64,000 bases of DNA from positions 124,001 through 188,000 of the forward strand of contig NZ_FCOB02000003.1 in assembly GCF_001545075.1 (NCBI RefSeq), in the 5' to 3' direction. The notes beneath the pieces are model-generated. The model was not told the DNA's origin. It saw nothing but the letters and a program-made list of their open reading frames with translations, and searched no databases. The DNA comes from Caballeronia ptereochthonis (lineage in GTDB: Bacteria > Pseudomonadota > Gammaproteobacteria > Burkholderiales > Burkholderiaceae). Below are positions 9,752 to 19,783 of this stretch, piece by piece (position 1 is the first letter of the stretch; each line of letters starts with the position of its first letter). A program made the translations under genes and the position numbers.

Positions 9752-10975
9752 ATGAATGACGTGAACCGTATAGACGCAGTGCAGCAAATCCCGCTCAACG
9801 AACAAACTTCCGGCCGCCTTGACGAGACACTGGTTTTCGATATAGGCGTCAATGCTGGCGAGGATACTTCATACTATCTTCAGAAAGGTTTTCGCGTCGT
9901 CGGCGTGGAAGCCAATCCGCGCATATTCGCTCAACTGCAGATCACCTTCGAGCAAGCGATAGCCGAAGCAAGGCTGACGCTGCTGAATATCGGCATCTGG
10001 AATCAGCCGATGACCTTGCCTTTCTATATCAACCTCGACAACGATCACTGGAGCTCATTCGACCCGGTCTACGGATGTCGGAACAATACCCGCTATGACA
10101 TCATCAATGTGCCGTGCATCGGCATCAGAACGTTATTCGAGCAGTATGGCATTCCGCGCTATATGAAAGTCGATATCGAAGGCGGTGACAAACTGGTGCT
10201 CGCCGATCTTCCTGGCCTTCACGACATTCCGCCTTTCGTCTCGGTCGAGGAATTCGGAAATCAAACCATTCCTGAGCTTTACAAGGCGGGCTATCGGAAA
10301 TTCAAAATCGTCCCGCAGCTGCATAAGGAATTGACGCCGCCCGGGACCATCCAGCTCGAAGGCGTTCCTGTCGAAAAGTCCTTTCACGGGACAGATTCGG
10401 GGCTGTTCGGTCTCGATCTCGCCGGCGACTGGCTGGACTACGATCAGGCGCAGGCGGATTTCCGACAGCGCGTGCGAAATGAAGCCGGCAAGGGCATAGG
10501 ACCGCCCAATGAATGGTTCGACGTGCACGCCGCCGTCAGCGATGAGGCCATGGTTCCATCGAGTCAGGTCCAATGGCTCTGGACGACCATCCGGAACCAG
10601 GAAAGTGCGCAAAAGGAACAGGCACGAGATTACGAAAACCTGCTCGCGGAGAAAACCGCCCGGATCTCGGAACTGACCAGCCAGCTCGACGATGCCGAAC
10701 ACGTGATCGGCCCCCTCAGGCAAAGGCTCGAAGAAGAGCAACGCGTGCGGACGGATTCGGAACGCATGCTCGCATCGACGCGCAACGCACTGGACGAGGA
10801 ACGGAACGCGCGAGCGAGCCTTGAGCAGCGCATCCGCGCACAGCAGCAGCTCATTGGCGATCAGGCGCGCCAATTGGATCAGACCCGAGCCGAACTGGAC
10901 GCAGTCGTGACATCCCGAACCTGGCGAATGCTCGCTCCATACCGAAACATCAGAAGGCGTTTGTCCGCTCGGTGA
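9752..10975 (+). CDS. FkbM-family methyltransferase with C-terminal coiled coil
   Basis: An N-terminal SAM-dependent methyltransferase domain (about residues 20-210) has the motif VFDIGVNAGEDT and then VVGVEANP, and the FkbM acidic motif MKVDIEGGD. After residue 270 a long coiled coil rich in Glu, Arg and Gln follows. The end, SRTWRMLAPYRNIRR, is a tail often seen on polysaccharide-biosynthesis glycosyltransferases and methyltransferases. O-methylation of a glycan is likely. TTG 9746, ATG 9752 and GTG 9761 are all possible starts. Base composition is lower in GC than its neighbours, a sign of transfer. Confidence 0.82.
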   Translation: MNDVNRIDAVQQIPLNEQTSGRLDETLVFDIGVNAGEDTSYYLQKGFRVVGVEANPRIFAQLQITFEQAIAEARLTLLNIGIWNQPMTLPFYINLDNDHWSSFDPVYGCRNNTRYDIINVPCIGIRTLFEQYGIPRYMKVDIEGGDKLVLADLPGLHDIPPFVSVEEFGNQTIPELYKAGYRKFKIVPQLHKELTPPGTIQLEGVPVEKSFHGTDSGLFGLDLAGDWLDYDQAQADFRQRVRNEAGKGIGPPNEWFDVHAAVSDEAMVPSSQVQWLWTTIRNQESAQKEQARDYENLLAEKTARISELTSQLDDAEHVIGPLRQRLEEEQRVRTDSERMLASTRNALDEERNARASLEQRIRAQQQLIGDQARQLDQTRAELDAVVTSRTWRMLAPYRNIRRRLSAR

Positions 10976-10996
10976 TCATCGGCGGCGCAAGCCGGC

Positions 10997-11401
10997 TCAG
11001 AACGGCAGTTCCCGCTGCGGATGCTCATCCGCGGATGGCGCCCCGGCCGGCAACGGCTGCGCCCGCAACCACCGCTCGATCGCATCGACCACATGCTGGC
11101 GCTCGCCATCATCGAGCGCCTTGCCCGCCGCGATGCCATGCCATTTGGCGAGGCACGAACGGCAGCACGTCGCCGTCGCGTGCTGCGCGATGAACACCGG
11201 ATGCCCGCGAAACGGCGTCTGCTTGCCGTCGTTCGGGGGTGCCTGCGGCGCGAGGCGCTTGCCGATCAATTCGTGCGCCTGCGCAACGACCGTCTCCACG
11301 CCCTTCTCCCGCAGATACTTCCCCTCCCGCACGCCGAGCGCGAAGCGCCGCCGGAACGCGGATTTCGCGAGCGCGGCGAACACGGCGTCGAGATCTCGCA
11401 T
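10997..11401 (-). CDS. DUF4186 protein at the end of the cobL operon
   Basis: The 134-residue protein carries the DUF4186 core, with DGKQTPFRGHPVFIAQHAT, then a TCCRSCLAKWHGI segment with three close cysteines and histidines that look metal-binding. The ATG lies seven bases beyond the cobM stop, so it is probably the fifth cistron of the cobalamin operon. Function is unknown. Linkage alone does not prove a role in cobalamin synthesis, as DUF4186 genes also occur elsewhere. Confidence 0.8.
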   Translation of the reverse strand: MRDLDAVFAALAKSAFRRRFALGVREGKYLREKGVETVVAQAHELIGKRLAPQAPPNDGKQTPFRGHPVFIAQHATATCCRSCLAKWHGIAAGKALDDGERQHVVDAIERWLRAQPLPAGAPSADEHPQRELPF

Positions 11402-11408
11402 GGCCCGA

Positions 11409-12134
11409 TCAGTCCTTGCCGTAAAGCGTCGAGTCTGCGAAGCCAACGGCCGAAAGCACGCGGCCGACGAGAATCATCGCCGTGCGCTCCATGCCCGCCG
11501 CACGCACTTTCGGCGCGATGTCCGCGAGCGTGCCCTCGACGCGCGCCTCGTCCGGCCAGCTCGCGCGGAACACGACGGCCACAGGGCAATCCGCGCCGTA
11601 GTGCGGCAGGAGATCGGCGACGATCCGCTCGATATGTCTCACGCCGAGATGGATCGCGAGCGTCGCGCCATGACGCGCCAGATCCGCGAGCGCCTCGCCG
11701 GGCGGCATCGACGTCTTCGTGGCGTAGCGCGTGAAAATCACCGTCTGCGAAATGCCGGGCAGCGTCAGCTCGCGCTTGAGCGCCGCCGCCGACGCAGCCG
11801 TCGCCGTCACGCCCGGCACGATTTCAAGGGGAATGCCGAGCGCATCGAGCCGGCGGATCTGCTCGCCGATCGCGCCGTACAGCGACGGATCGCCCGAATG
11901 AACGCGCGCCACGTCCTGTCCGTTCGCATGGGCTTCCCGCAGCAGCGCGACGATCGCATCGAGATCGAGCTCGGCCGTGTCGACGCACTTCGCCGCGCGA
12001 TGCCCTTCGAGCACGTCCTTCGGCACGAGCGATCCGGCATAGAGAATCACGGGACACGAGCGGATGAGCCGCTGTCCCTTGACGGTGATGAGTTCGGGAT
12101 CGCCCGGTCCGGCGCCGATGAAGTAGACGGTCAT
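11409..12134 (-). CDS. cobM: Precorrin-4 C11-methyltransferase
   Basis: The 241-residue tetrapyrrole methylase starts [20 protein letters not shown], the SAM-binding opening of the family. It has VHSGDPSLYGAIGEQ and FTRYATKTSMP, the latter typical of CobM/CbiF. It methylates precorrin-4 at C11 to give precorrin-5. It follows cobK with an eight-base gap. Confidence 0.95.
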   Translation of the reverse strand: MTVYFIGAGPGDPELITVKGQRLIRSCPVILYAGSLVPKDVLEGHRAAKCVDTAELDLDAIVALLREAHANGQDVARVHSGDPSLYGAIGEQIRRLDALGIPLEIVPGVTATAASAAALKRELTLPGISQTVIFTRYATKTSMPPGEALADLARHGATLAIHLGVRHIERIVADLLPHYGADCPVAVVFRASWPDEARVEGTLADIAPKVRAAGMERTAMILVGRVLSAVGFADSTLYGKD

Positions 12135-12142
12135 TTTTCAAA

Positions 12143-12874
12143 TCAGGTTGGGTCGAGCCAGCGCTCGAGCGCATCGCGCGCGCTCGCGGCGTCGTCGAAA
12201 TTGCGGCCGGCTTCGGGCAGTTCGGGCCGCGCGAGCATCACGACCGGCAAGCCCCGCTCGCGCGCGACGGCCAGCTTCGCCTCCGTCGCGCGGCCGCCGC
12301 TGTTCTTGCTGACGACGACATCGACGCCCGCCGCGTCGAACAAGGCGCGCTCGCCGGCGAGATCGAACGGCCCGCGCGCATCGATGACGTTCGCCCGCTC
12401 ATTGCCCGGATGCGCTTCGAGGCAACGTACCGTCCAGTATTGCGAGGCGGGAATCTCGTCCAGATGCGCGAGCGGCTCGCGCCCGAGCGTGAAGAGCGGC
12501 CGCCGGAACGCCGCGATGCGCTCCACGATGCCGCGCCAGTCCGCCGCCTCGCGCCAGTCGTCGCCCGGCTGCGGCTGCCACGCGGGACGGCGCACCGCCC
12601 ACAGCGGCACGCGCGCGATTGCGCATGCCTCGTGCGCATGGCGGCTCATCTGCGCGGCATACGGATGCGTCGCGTCGACGACGAGCGCGATCTCCTCCTC
12701 ACGCACATAGCCGACGAGCCCGTCGATGCCGCCGAACCCGCCGATGCGCACCGAGCACGCCAGATCGGCGGGCACGCGCCCGAGGCCCGCGAGACTGTAG
12801 ACATGCGGGGCGGGAAGATTGCGCGCGATCGCGAGCGCATCGCCGGTGCCGCCGAGCAGGAGCACGCGCTTCAT
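12143..12874 (-). CDS. cobK: Precorrin-6A reductase
   Basis: The 243-residue protein starts [20 protein letters not shown] and has [13 protein letters not shown], both typical of CobK/CbiJ. It reduces precorrin-6A to dihydroprecorrin-6 with NADPH. Its ATG overlaps the cbiD stop (ATGA), which argues against the longer frame that runs into cbiD. SKNSGG near the C-terminus is also conserved in this family. Confidence 0.94.
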   Translation of the reverse strand: MKRVLLLGGTGDALAIARNLPAPHVYSLAGLGRVPADLACSVRIGGFGGIDGLVGYVREEEIALVVDATHPYAAQMSRHAHEACAIARVPLWAVRRPAWQPQPGDDWREAADWRGIVERIAAFRRPLFTLGREPLAHLDEIPASQYWTVRCLEAHPGNERANVIDARGPFDLAGERALFDAAGVDVVVSKNSGGRATEAKLAVARERGLPVVMLARPELPEAGRNFDDAASARDALERWLDPT

Positions 12875-13968
12875 GCCGCGCTCCCGACGATGTTGCCCTG
12901 CCGGTCGATCGCGAACGTCTCGACGACGATCCCGGGCGGCAGCACGTCGAGGGCGACGCCGCGCGCGCGCCGGCACACGATATCGCCGAGCGCGATGCCT
13001 TCCGCGCGTGCGAGCTTGAGCGCTTCCTGGCTCGTGTTGGCGGCGCTGATCGATGTCTGCAGCGCTTCGCTCGCGCCCGCATCGGCGGCCCAGACTGCGA
13101 GCAGCGCCAGGTCGATGCTGGAGCTGCGGCTATGCAGGTCCATATGGCCCGCCGCCAGCTTGGACAGCTTGCCGAAGCCGCCGCACAGGCTCAGCCTGTC
13201 GACGCTCGCGCGGCGCAGGTGCTTGAGCACGGCGCCCGCGAAATCGCCCATTTCGATCAAGGCGATATCCGGCAGGCCGTAGCGCGCGCGCATGGCGTCC
13301 TCGCTCTGATTGCCGGTGCACGCGGCGATGTGGCGATAACCGTTCGCCCGCGCGACATCGATGCCCTGATGAATCGACGCGATGTACGCCGAGCACGAAA
13401 ACGGCCTGACGATGCCCGTCGTGCCGAGTATCGACAAGCCGCCGACGATCCCCAGGCGCGGGTTCATCGTCTTGAGCGCGAGCGCCTCGCCGTTCTCCAC
13501 GCCGATGCTCACCTCGAACCCGCCGCTGTAACCGATGCTCGCGGCGAGCGCTTCCAGATGCTCGGCCATCATCCTGCGCGGCACCGGATTGATCGCCGGC
13601 TCGCCGACGGCGAGCGCCAGCCCCGCGCGCGTCACGGTGCCGACGCCCGGTCCCGCGTGAAAGCGCACGCCCGCCTGCGCCGACAGACCCACGCGCGCGA
13701 ACACGAGCGCGCCGTGCGTCACGTCGGGATCGTCGCCCGCGTCCTTGATCACGCCCGCTTCGGCCGTGTCGACGTCTGCGGGTGCGCGGCGGCAGAACGA
13801 GAGCACCATCGTCACGCGCTGGCCCTTCGGCAGCACGATCTCCGCGCGCTCGCTCGCCTCGCCGAGCAGCAGGAGACGCGCCGCCGCGAGACTCGTCGCG
13901 GTGGCGCAGCTTCCGGTCGTGTAGCCGTGGCGCAGCGGCGCGGCCTGTTCCGGCGTTTCTTCACGCAT
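12871..13968 (-). CDS. cbiD: Cobalt-precorrin-5B C1-methyltransferase (CbiD type)
   Basis: The 365-residue protein has the CbiD opening [20 protein letters not shown], the [14 protein letters not shown] segment and a Ser/Gly-rich [16 protein letters not shown] region. It methylates C1 with loss of the acetyl group. In the classic aerobic pathway this step is done by CobF. No cobF is present here, so a CbiD enzyme works beside the oxygen-dependent CobG. It is 24 bases downstream of cobL. Confidence 0.95.
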   Translation of the reverse strand: MREETPEQAAPLRHGYTTGSCATATSLAAARLLLLGEASERAEIVLPKGQRVTMVLSFCRRAPADVDTAEAGVIKDAGDDPDVTHGALVFARVGLSAQAGVRFHAGPGVGTVTRAGLALAVGEPAINPVPRRMMAEHLEALAASIGYSGGFEVSIGVENGEALALKTMNPRLGIVGGLSILGTTGIVRPFSCSAYIASIHQGIDVARANGYRHIAACTGNQSEDAMRARYGLPDIALIEMGDFAGAVLKHLRRASVDRLSLCGGFGKLSKLAAGHMDLHSRSSSIDLALLAVWAADAGASEALQTSISAANTSQEALKLARAEGIALGDIVCRRARGVALDVLPPGIVVETFAIDRQGNIVGSAA

Positions 13969-13992
13969 GTCGCGAGAACTTCAGGATGCGGG

Positions 13993-15204
13993 TCATGGCT
14001 TGCTCACGTGCAGGAGCGTGATCGGCAGCGCCTGCCGCCACGTATCGAGGCTGCCGAGCGGCTCCGCCTGCGCGATGCCGATGCGCGTCAGCTCGCCGCC
14101 GTGCCGCGCGCGCCACTGGATGAGCGCCATTTCGCTTTGCAGCGTGACCGCGTTGGCGACGAGCCTGCCGCCCTGACGCAGACGCGCCCAGCAGGCATCG
14201 AGCACGCCCGGCGCGGTCAGCCCGCCGCCGATGAACACCGCATCGGGCGCGGCCAGGCCGTGGAGCGCGCCGGGCGCCTCGCCCTTTACGAGCTGCAGCG
14301 CGGGCACGCCGAGCGCATCGCGGTTGTGCTCGATGAGCCGCTGCCGGCTTTCGTTCGCCTCGATGGCGATCGCGCGGCAGGCGCCATGCGCGCGCATCCA
14401 TTCGATGCCGATCGAGCCGCAGCCCGCGCCGACGTCCCACAGCAGCTCGCCCGGCTGCGGCGCGAGATGCGCGAGCGTCACCGCGCGCACGTCGCGCTTG
14501 GTGAGCTGGCCGTCGTGACGATAGGCGTCGTCGGGCAGGCCGGGCGTGAGCGGCGGGCCGGCGTGGCCCGCGTGCGTGCGGCACTCGATCGCGACGAGAT
14601 TGAGCGCCGCGACGAGCGGCTCGCGCCAGTCGTCCGCGCGCTCGTCGATGCGGCGCTCGTCGGCGCCGCCGAGATGCTCGAACACGGTCATGCGGCTCGC
14701 GCCGAAGCCATGCGCGGTCAGGAGCGCGGCGACGGCGGCGGGCGTCGCGCCATCGGCGCTCAGCACGAGGAGGCGCGCGCCGCGATGCAGATTCGCGAGC
14801 AGGGATACGACCGGGCGCCCGACGAGCGACACGCACTCCGCGTCCTGCAGCGCCCAGCAGAGGCGCGCCGCCGCAAGCGACAGCGACGAAGGCGCGGGAA
14901 TCACGCGCATTTCGCCGTCGGCGAGTTCGCGCGCGAGCGTCGCGCCGACGCCGAAGAACATCGGATCGCCGCTTGCGAGCACGCAGATGCGCGTGTCGCC
15001 GTCGCCGCGCTCGGCGAGCACCCCATCGAGCGAAAAGGGTTTGGGCCACGGCACGCGGCGCGCGGCGATGCGCGCCGGCAGGAACGCGAGATGGCGTTCG
15101 CCGCCGTGGATCGACTGCGCTTCGGCGAGCGCGCGGCGCGCGGCGCGGGAGAGGCCGTGCCAGCCGTCCTCGCCGATGCCAACGACGGTCAGCCAGGTCG
15201 ACAT
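13993..15204 (-). CDS. cobL: Precorrin-6Y C5,15-methyltransferase, decarboxylating (CbiE-CbiT fusion)
   Basis: The 403-residue bifunctional enzyme has an N-terminal CbiE-type tetrapyrrole methylase (about 1-200, [11 protein letters not shown] and [10 protein letters not shown]). The C-terminal CbiT-type Rossmann methylase starts near 225, with [12 protein letters not shown] and [14 protein letters not shown]. It adds two methyl groups and removes the C12 acetate carboxyl. ATG 15204 follows AAGGAG; the longer frame beginning at 15393 crosses the riboswitch antisense and is not used. It is first in the leftward operon. Confidence 0.95.
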   Translation of the reverse strand: MSTWLTVVGIGEDGWHGLSRAARRALAEAQSIHGGERHLAFLPARIAARRVPWPKPFSLDGVLAERGDGDTRICVLASGDPMFFGVGATLARELADGEMRVIPAPSSLSLAAARLCWALQDAECVSLVGRPVVSLLANLHRGARLLVLSADGATPAAVAALLTAHGFGASRMTVFEHLGGADERRIDERADDWREPLVAALNLVAIECRTHAGHAGPPLTPGLPDDAYRHDGQLTKRDVRAVTLAHLAPQPGELLWDVGAGCGSIGIEWMRAHGACRAIAIEANESRQRLIEHNRDALGVPALQLVKGEAPGALHGLAAPDAVFIGGGLTAPGVLDACWARLRQGGRLVANAVTLQSEMALIQWRARHGGELTRIGIAQAEPLGSLDTWRQALPITLLHVSKP

Positions 15205-15297
15205 GCGGCATCTCCTTCCTGATGTTCCAGACGCGCCCCGTGCCGGTGCGCACACAGGTCCGAAGCGCCTGGAGGGTCGATAAAAGCGGGCATAATA

Positions 15298-15456
15298 CAG
15301 GTCCGTCGGTGCCCGTTGGGGCCTAAGAGGGAACACAGAGAAACTGTGGCTGCCCCCGCAATTGTACGCAGCGAGTCCGCGCTCCACTGCCACTGGTTTT
15401 TACCGGGAAGGCCGGCGCGAATGAAGACCTGCCAGCCAAGAGACCTGCCGACTCAC
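15298..15456 (+). ncRNA. Cobalamin riboswitch upstream of cobG
   Basis: The aptamer elements appear in order: GTCGGTGCCC near 15305, AAGAGGGAACACAG near 15325, the core CCCCCGCAATTGTACG at 15353-15368, GGGAAGGC near 15405, and the B12 box AGCCAAGAGACCTGCC at 15434-15449. A CATAAT hexamer at 15291-15296 could be the -10. The RNA leads into cobG-cobH-cobI-cobJ and should reduce their expression when adenosylcobalamin is plentiful. Confidence 0.95.
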
Positions 15457-15530
15457 CGCATTCGCGCGACGCCGACCGGGCGGGGTGTACCGGTTCGCCC
15501 ATCGCGCGCGAAGTTCTATGGGTCACGCTT

Positions 15531-16814
15531 TTGACTTCGTTTGATCGTCCAGCGCCTGCGACCGCCCCACGCGCATCCGCGTGCCCGGGGCTCATGCGCA
15601 TCGTGCCCGCGCGCGATGGCGGCCTCGCCCGCCTGCGTCTTCCGGGCGGCGAGCTGAGCGCGCGCGCGGCGCGGGCCGTGGCGCACGCCGCGCGTGCGTG
15701 CGGCTCGGGCGTGATCGAAGTGACCAATCGGGCGAATCTGCAACTGCGCGGCATCCGCGCCGACGCCCACGCCGCGCTCGTCGGGATCGCGCTCGATGCG
15801 GGCCTCGGTCCCGCGGTCGCGAGCGGCGACGACATCCGCAACGTGATGCTGAGCCCGCTCGCAAGCGATGAAACCCGCGCGCTGGCCGCGCGCATCGTCG
15901 CTGCGATGCAGGCCGATGCCTCGCTGCACGCGCTGTCGCCCAAATTCGCGCTGCAGCTCGACGGCGGCGAGCGCCTCGCGATGCTCGATCATCCGCACGA
16001 CCTGTGGCTCTCCGCGATCGACGACGGCGCGCGCTTCGCGGTCGGCTTCGCCGGAACGATGCCGCGCCGCCCGGACGATGCGCCCGCGCCCGGTGCGATC
16101 GCGCGTGGGGAAGTCGTATCGTTCGTGACGAACGTGCTGCGCAGGTTTGTCGCGCTGGCGATGCCCGAGGAACAGCGCATGCGCGATCTGCTCGCACGCA
16201 TGGACGTAACGCGCTTTCTCGAAGCGTTCACTTTCGATGCGGACGTTCACGCTTGGCGCCGCGAACCGGCGGACGGCTCACTGCGTCTCGGCGCGCACGA
16301 CGAACCGCATCGCGCGGTGTGGTATGCCGGCGCGCAGGCGCCGCTCGGACGCCTCGACGCATCGACGCTCGACGCCCTCGCCGATCTCGCGTCCACCCAT
16401 GCCGAAGGCCGTCTGATGATGACGCCGTGGCAAAGCGTGCTGATCCCCGGCATCGCGGCGAACGCTACGCACGAAGTGCTGCAACGCCTGCTTGCGCTCG
16501 GCCTCACGACCGATCCGCGCGACCCGCTCGCACGCCTCATTGCGTGCGCCGGGTCGACGGGCTGCGTGAAGGGCCGCGCCGACACCAAGGCCGACGCGCA
16601 TCGCCTCGCCCCGCTGCTGCCCGCGCACGGCGAAGACCACGTGCACCTGAGCGGCTGCGAGCGTTCGTGCGCGGCGGCGCATCCCGTCGCGGTGACGCTG
16701 CTCGCGCGCGCGCCGGGACACTACGACCTGTATCGCGACGAGCGCATCGTCGCGCGCAATCTGACCATCGAAGAGGCGGCCGAACGGCTCGCCCGGAGCC
16801 ATGCCGATGCCTGA
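15531..16814 (+). CDS. cobG: Precorrin-3B synthase, oxygen-dependent monooxygenase
   Basis: The 427-residue protein begins the conserved block at SACPGLMRIVPARDGG and belongs to the nitrite/sulfite reductase fold. The C-terminal cysteines CAGSTGC and SGCERSC (about residues 345-385) should bind a 4Fe-4S cluster. CobG hydroxylates precorrin-3A using O2, marking the aerobic pathway. TTG 15531 is chosen because it is the only start that keeps the whole N-terminal block; ATG 15594 would remove part of it. No strong ribosome site is visible. Confidence 0.9.
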   Translation: MTSFDRPAPATAPRASACPGLMRIVPARDGGLARLRLPGGELSARAARAVAHAARACGSGVIEVTNRANLQLRGIRADAHAALVGIALDAGLGPAVASGDDIRNVMLSPLASDETRALAARIVAAMQADASLHALSPKFALQLDGGERLAMLDHPHDLWLSAIDDGARFAVGFAGTMPRRPDDAPAPGAIARGEVVSFVTNVLRRFVALAMPEEQRMRDLLARMDVTRFLEAFTFDADVHAWRREPADGSLRLGAHDEPHRAVWYAGAQAPLGRLDASTLDALADLASTHAEGRLMMTPWQSVLIPGIAANATHEVLQRLLALGLTTDPRDPLARLIACAGSTGCVKGRADTKADAHRLAPLLPAHGEDHVHLSGCERSCAAAHPVAVTLLARAPGHYDLYRDERIVARNLTIEEAAERLARSHADA

Positions 16815-17433
16815 CTACATCCGCGACGGCGCGGAGATCTATCGCCAGTCGTTCGCGACGATCCGCGCCGAAGCCGACCTCGCCACCGTTCCCGCCGACC
16901 TGGAGAAACTCGTCGTGCGGCTCATCCATGCGTGCGGCATGGTCGATATCGTGCGCGACCTGCGCTTCTCGGATGGCGCGGGCGAAGCCGGCCGCCGCGC
17001 GCTCGCGGCGGGCGCGCCGATCCTGTGCGATGCGCGCATGGTCGCCGAAGGCATCACGCGCGCGCGGCTTCCCGCCGGCAACCGCGTGATCTGCACGTTG
17101 AGCGATCCGTCGATTCCCGAACGCGCCCGCGCGATGGGCAACACGCGCTCGGCCGCCGCGCTCGAACTGTGGCGGCCCGACCTCGAAGGCGCGATCGTCG
17201 CGATCGGCAATGCGCCCACCGCGCTCTTTCATCTGCTCGACATGCTCGATGCGGGCGCGCCGCAACCCGCGCTCATACTCGGCTTTCCGGTAGGCTTCAT
17301 CGGCGCGGCGGAATCGAAGGAAATGCTCGCCGCCGACAGCCGCGGCGTGCCCTACGTCGCGCTGCTCGGCCGGCGCGGCGGCAGCGCGATGGCGGCCGCT
17401 GCCGTGAACGCACTCGCGTCGGAGGCCGAATGA
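16801..17433 (+). CDS. cobH: Precorrin-8X methylmutase
   Basis: The 210-residue protein is a full-length CobH/CbiC, with [15 protein letters not shown] (catalytic histidine region), [12 protein letters not shown] and [14 protein letters not shown]. It moves the methyl group from C11 to C12 to form hydrogenobyrinic acid. The ATG overlaps the end of cobG by 14 bases, and the cobI start overlaps its stop. Confidence 0.95.
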   Translation: MPMPDYIRDGAEIYRQSFATIRAEADLATVPADLEKLVVRLIHACGMVDIVRDLRFSDGAGEAGRRALAAGAPILCDARMVAEGITRARLPAGNRVICTLSDPSIPERARAMGNTRSAAALELWRPDLEGAIVAIGNAPTALFHLLDMLDAGAPQPALILGFPVGFIGAAESKEMLAADSRGVPYVALLGRRGGSAMAAAAVNALASEAE

Positions 17434-18158
17434 TGAGCGGGCGTCTCTATGGCCTCGGCGTCGGTCCGGGCGATCCGGAACTCATCACCGTGAAGGCGCT
17501 GCGCCTTCTGAAGGCGGCGCCGGTGGTCGCGTACTTCGTCGCAAAGGGCAAGAAGGGCAATGCATTCGGCATCATCGAAGCGCATCTCGACGATGCACAG
17601 ACGCGCCTGCCGCTCGTCTATCCGGTGACGACCGAAGCGCTCGAGCCGCCGCTGTGCTACGAGACGATCATCAGCGCGTTCTACGACGAAGCCGCGCTCG
17701 CGATCTCCGCTCATCTCGAAGCCGGGCGCGACGTCGCGGTGATCTGCGAAGGCGATCCGTTCTTCTACGGCTCGTACATGTACCTGCACGATCGCCTCGC
17801 CGCGCGCTTCGAGGCGCATGTCGTGCCGGGCGTGTGCTCGATGCTCGGCGGCGTCGCGGTCCTGGGCGTCCCGCTCGTGTATCGCAATCAGAATCTGTCG
17901 GTGCTGTCCGGCGTGCTGCCGGAGGACGAATTGAAGCGTCGTCTCGAAGCGGCGGATGCGGCCGTCATCATGAAGCTCGGGCGCAACTTCGAGAAGGTTC
18001 GTCGCGTGCTTGCCGAGCTCCGCCTCGATGAACGTGCGCTCTACGTCGAACGCGCGACGATGGCCAATCAGCGCATCGTGCCGCTCGATGAAGTCGATCC
18101 GATGGCCTCGCCGTATTTTTCGCTGCTCGTGGTGCCGGGGAAGAAATGGCGGGCTTGA
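17430..18158 (+). CDS. cobI: Precorrin-2 C20-methyltransferase
   Basis: The 242-residue tetrapyrrole methylase starts [24 protein letters not shown] and has the [18 protein letters not shown] block typical of CobI/CbiL. It makes precorrin-3A from precorrin-2. The first ATG overlaps the cobH stop (ATGA). The gene overlaps the next cistron by 13 bases. Confidence 0.95.
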   Translation: MMSGRLYGLGVGPGDPELITVKALRLLKAAPVVAYFVAKGKKGNAFGIIEAHLDDAQTRLPLVYPVTTEALEPPLCYETIISAFYDEAALAISAHLEAGRDVAVICEGDPFFYGSYMYLHDRLAARFEAHVVPGVCSMLGGVAVLGVPLVYRNQNLSVLSGVLPEDELKRRLEAADAAVIMKLGRNFEKVRRVLAELRLDERALYVERATMANQRIVPLDEVDPMASPYFSLLVVPGKKWRA

Positions 18159-19783
18159 TGGCGATCGTCGTGCTCGGCGGCGGCGCGCTCGACACGGCGC
18201 GGCGCATTCAGGCCAGCTTCCCGGACTCGCAAGTGCATGGTCTCGCCAGCCGCGTGAGCGCGGATGTCGCTTATGAAGACTTCGGCGCGCATGTGCGCGG
18301 GCTTTATGTCGCGGGCACGCCGATCGTCGCGCTGTGCTCGGCGGGCATCGTGATTCGCGCGCTGGCTTCGTGTCTGGCGGACAAGGGCGCCGAACCACCG
18401 GTGCTCGCCGTCGCGCAGGACGGCAGCACGGTCGTGCCCCTGCTCGGCGGCATGCGCGGCGTGAACGTGCTGGCGCGCGAGATCGGCGCGGCATTGCACG
18501 TCACGCCCGCGATCACGACGGGCGGCGAATTGCGCTTCGGCCAGTGCCTGCTCGCCCCGCCCGAAGGCTATGCGCTCGCGGATATCGAGCAAGGCAAGCG
18601 CTTCGTGTCCGACCTGCTCGCGGGCGAGACGACACGCATCGAAGGCCGCGCGCCCTGGCTCGACGACGCCGCCCTGCCCCGCGCCGACGATGCGCGTCTT
18701 GCCGTGCGCATCACGCCGCTCGCCGCGAGCGATGAAGACAGCCTCGTGATTCATCCGCGCTGCGTGCTGGCGTGGATCGAAGATGCATCGGCCGGCGATG
18801 ACATCGCCGAGCGCGTGCGGCTCGCGATGCGCGAGCACGGTCTTGCGCCGCTTGCGCTTGCGGCATTGACCGCGCCGCTTCATCACATGGCTTCCGAATC
18901 GCTCGCGCATGCCGCACGCGCGCTCGATGTGCCGCTGCGCTTTTGCGATGCCGCGCCGTTCGATGCCCGCCATGCGCGGGGTATCGCATTGCACGTGCAC
19001 GATGCGCCCGTCGATGTGCAATCGATCGGCCGCGCGCGCGGCACGCTGACCGTCATCGGCCTCGGCCCCGGCAGCGCGGAGTTGATGACGCCCGCCGCGC
19101 GAAACGCGCTCGTCGCAGCGCAAGACGTGCTCGGCTACGAAACCTACGTGCGCATGTCGGGGCCGTTCCGAGACGATCAGCGCGTGCACATGACCGACAA
19201 CCGCGAGGAGCTGCAGCGCGCGCGCCATGCGTTCGAACTGGCGAGCGAGGGGCGGCGCGTGGTGGTGGTCTCGTCGGGCGATCCGGGCGTGTTCGCGATG
19301 GCGGCGGCCGTGCTCGAAGCGCTGGATAAGGGACAGCGCGAACATCCCGAATGGAGTGCGGTGAAGTTCGCGATCGTGCCGGGCGTATCGGCATCGCTCG
19401 CGACGGCGGCGCGCGCGGGTGCGCCGCTGGGACACGATTTCTGCGTGCTGTCGCTGTCCGATAACCTGAAGCCGTGGAGCGTGATCGAGACACGCATCGC
19501 GCACGCGGGCGAGGCCGATCTCGTGATGGCGTTCTATAACCCGCTGTCGAAGGCGCGGCCCTGGCAGTTCGATCGCGCGATCGAGATCGTGAGGCGCTAT
19601 CGGGATGCGGATACGCCCGTGGTGCTCGGAAGAGACATCGGGCGGCCGGCAGAAGCATTGCGCATCGTCACGCTGGGCGAATTGACAGGCGAACTCGTCG
19701 ACATGCGCACGATGGTGATCGTCGGGTCCTCCACGACGCGCGTCGTTGGCGACTGGGTTTATACGCCGCGCTGGCATGCGTGA
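18146..19783 (+). CDS. cobJ: CbiG-like domain fused to precorrin-3B C17-methyltransferase
   Basis: The 545-residue fusion has CbiG N-terminal and middle domains (about 1-210, starting [14 protein letters not shown] and with SAGIVIRAL). A CbiG-C/CobE-like stretch follows (about 212-285), and then a complete CobJ/CbiH methylase from about residue 292 ([49 protein letters not shown]). CobJ contracts the ring and methylates C17. CbiG opens the lactone in the anaerobic pathway, so its role beside CobG is unclear. ATG 18146 has GGGGAAG before it; ATG 18158 overlapping the cobI stop is also possible. Confidence 0.92.
   Translation: MAGLMAIVVLGGGALDTARRIQASFPDSQVHGLASRVSADVAYEDFGAHVRGLYVAGTPIVALCSAGIVIRALASCLADKGAEPPVLAVAQDGSTVVPLLGGMRGVNVLAREIGAALHVTPAITTGGELRFGQCLLAPPEGYALADIEQGKRFVSDLLAGETTRIEGRAPWLDDAALPRADDARLAVRITPLAASDEDSLVIHPRCVLAWIEDASAGDDIAERVRLAMREHGLAPLALAALTAPLHHMASESLAHAARALDVPLRFCDAAPFDARHARGIALHVHDAPVDVQSIGRARGTLTVIGLGPGSAELMTPAARNALVAAQDVLGYETYVRMSGPFRDDQRVHMTDNREELQRARHAFELASEGRRVVVVSSGDPGVFAMAAAVLEALDKGQREHPEWSAVKFAIVPGVSASLATAARAGAPLGHDFCVLSLSDNLKPWSVIETRIAHAGEADLVMAFYNPLSKARPWQFDRAIEIVRRYRDADTPVVLGRDIGRPAEALRIVTLGELTGELVDMRTMVIVGSSTTRVVGDWVYTPRWHA

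Noticed and set aside
12619-15222. 867-codon plus-strand frame opposite cobL, cbiD and cobK
   Set aside because: Shadow of three well-recognised cobalamin genes; no motifs.
15205-15393. Extended N-terminus of cobL starting at 15393
   Set aside because: It would run through the antisense of the riboswitch; ATG 15204 has a strong ribosome site and the family's first residues.
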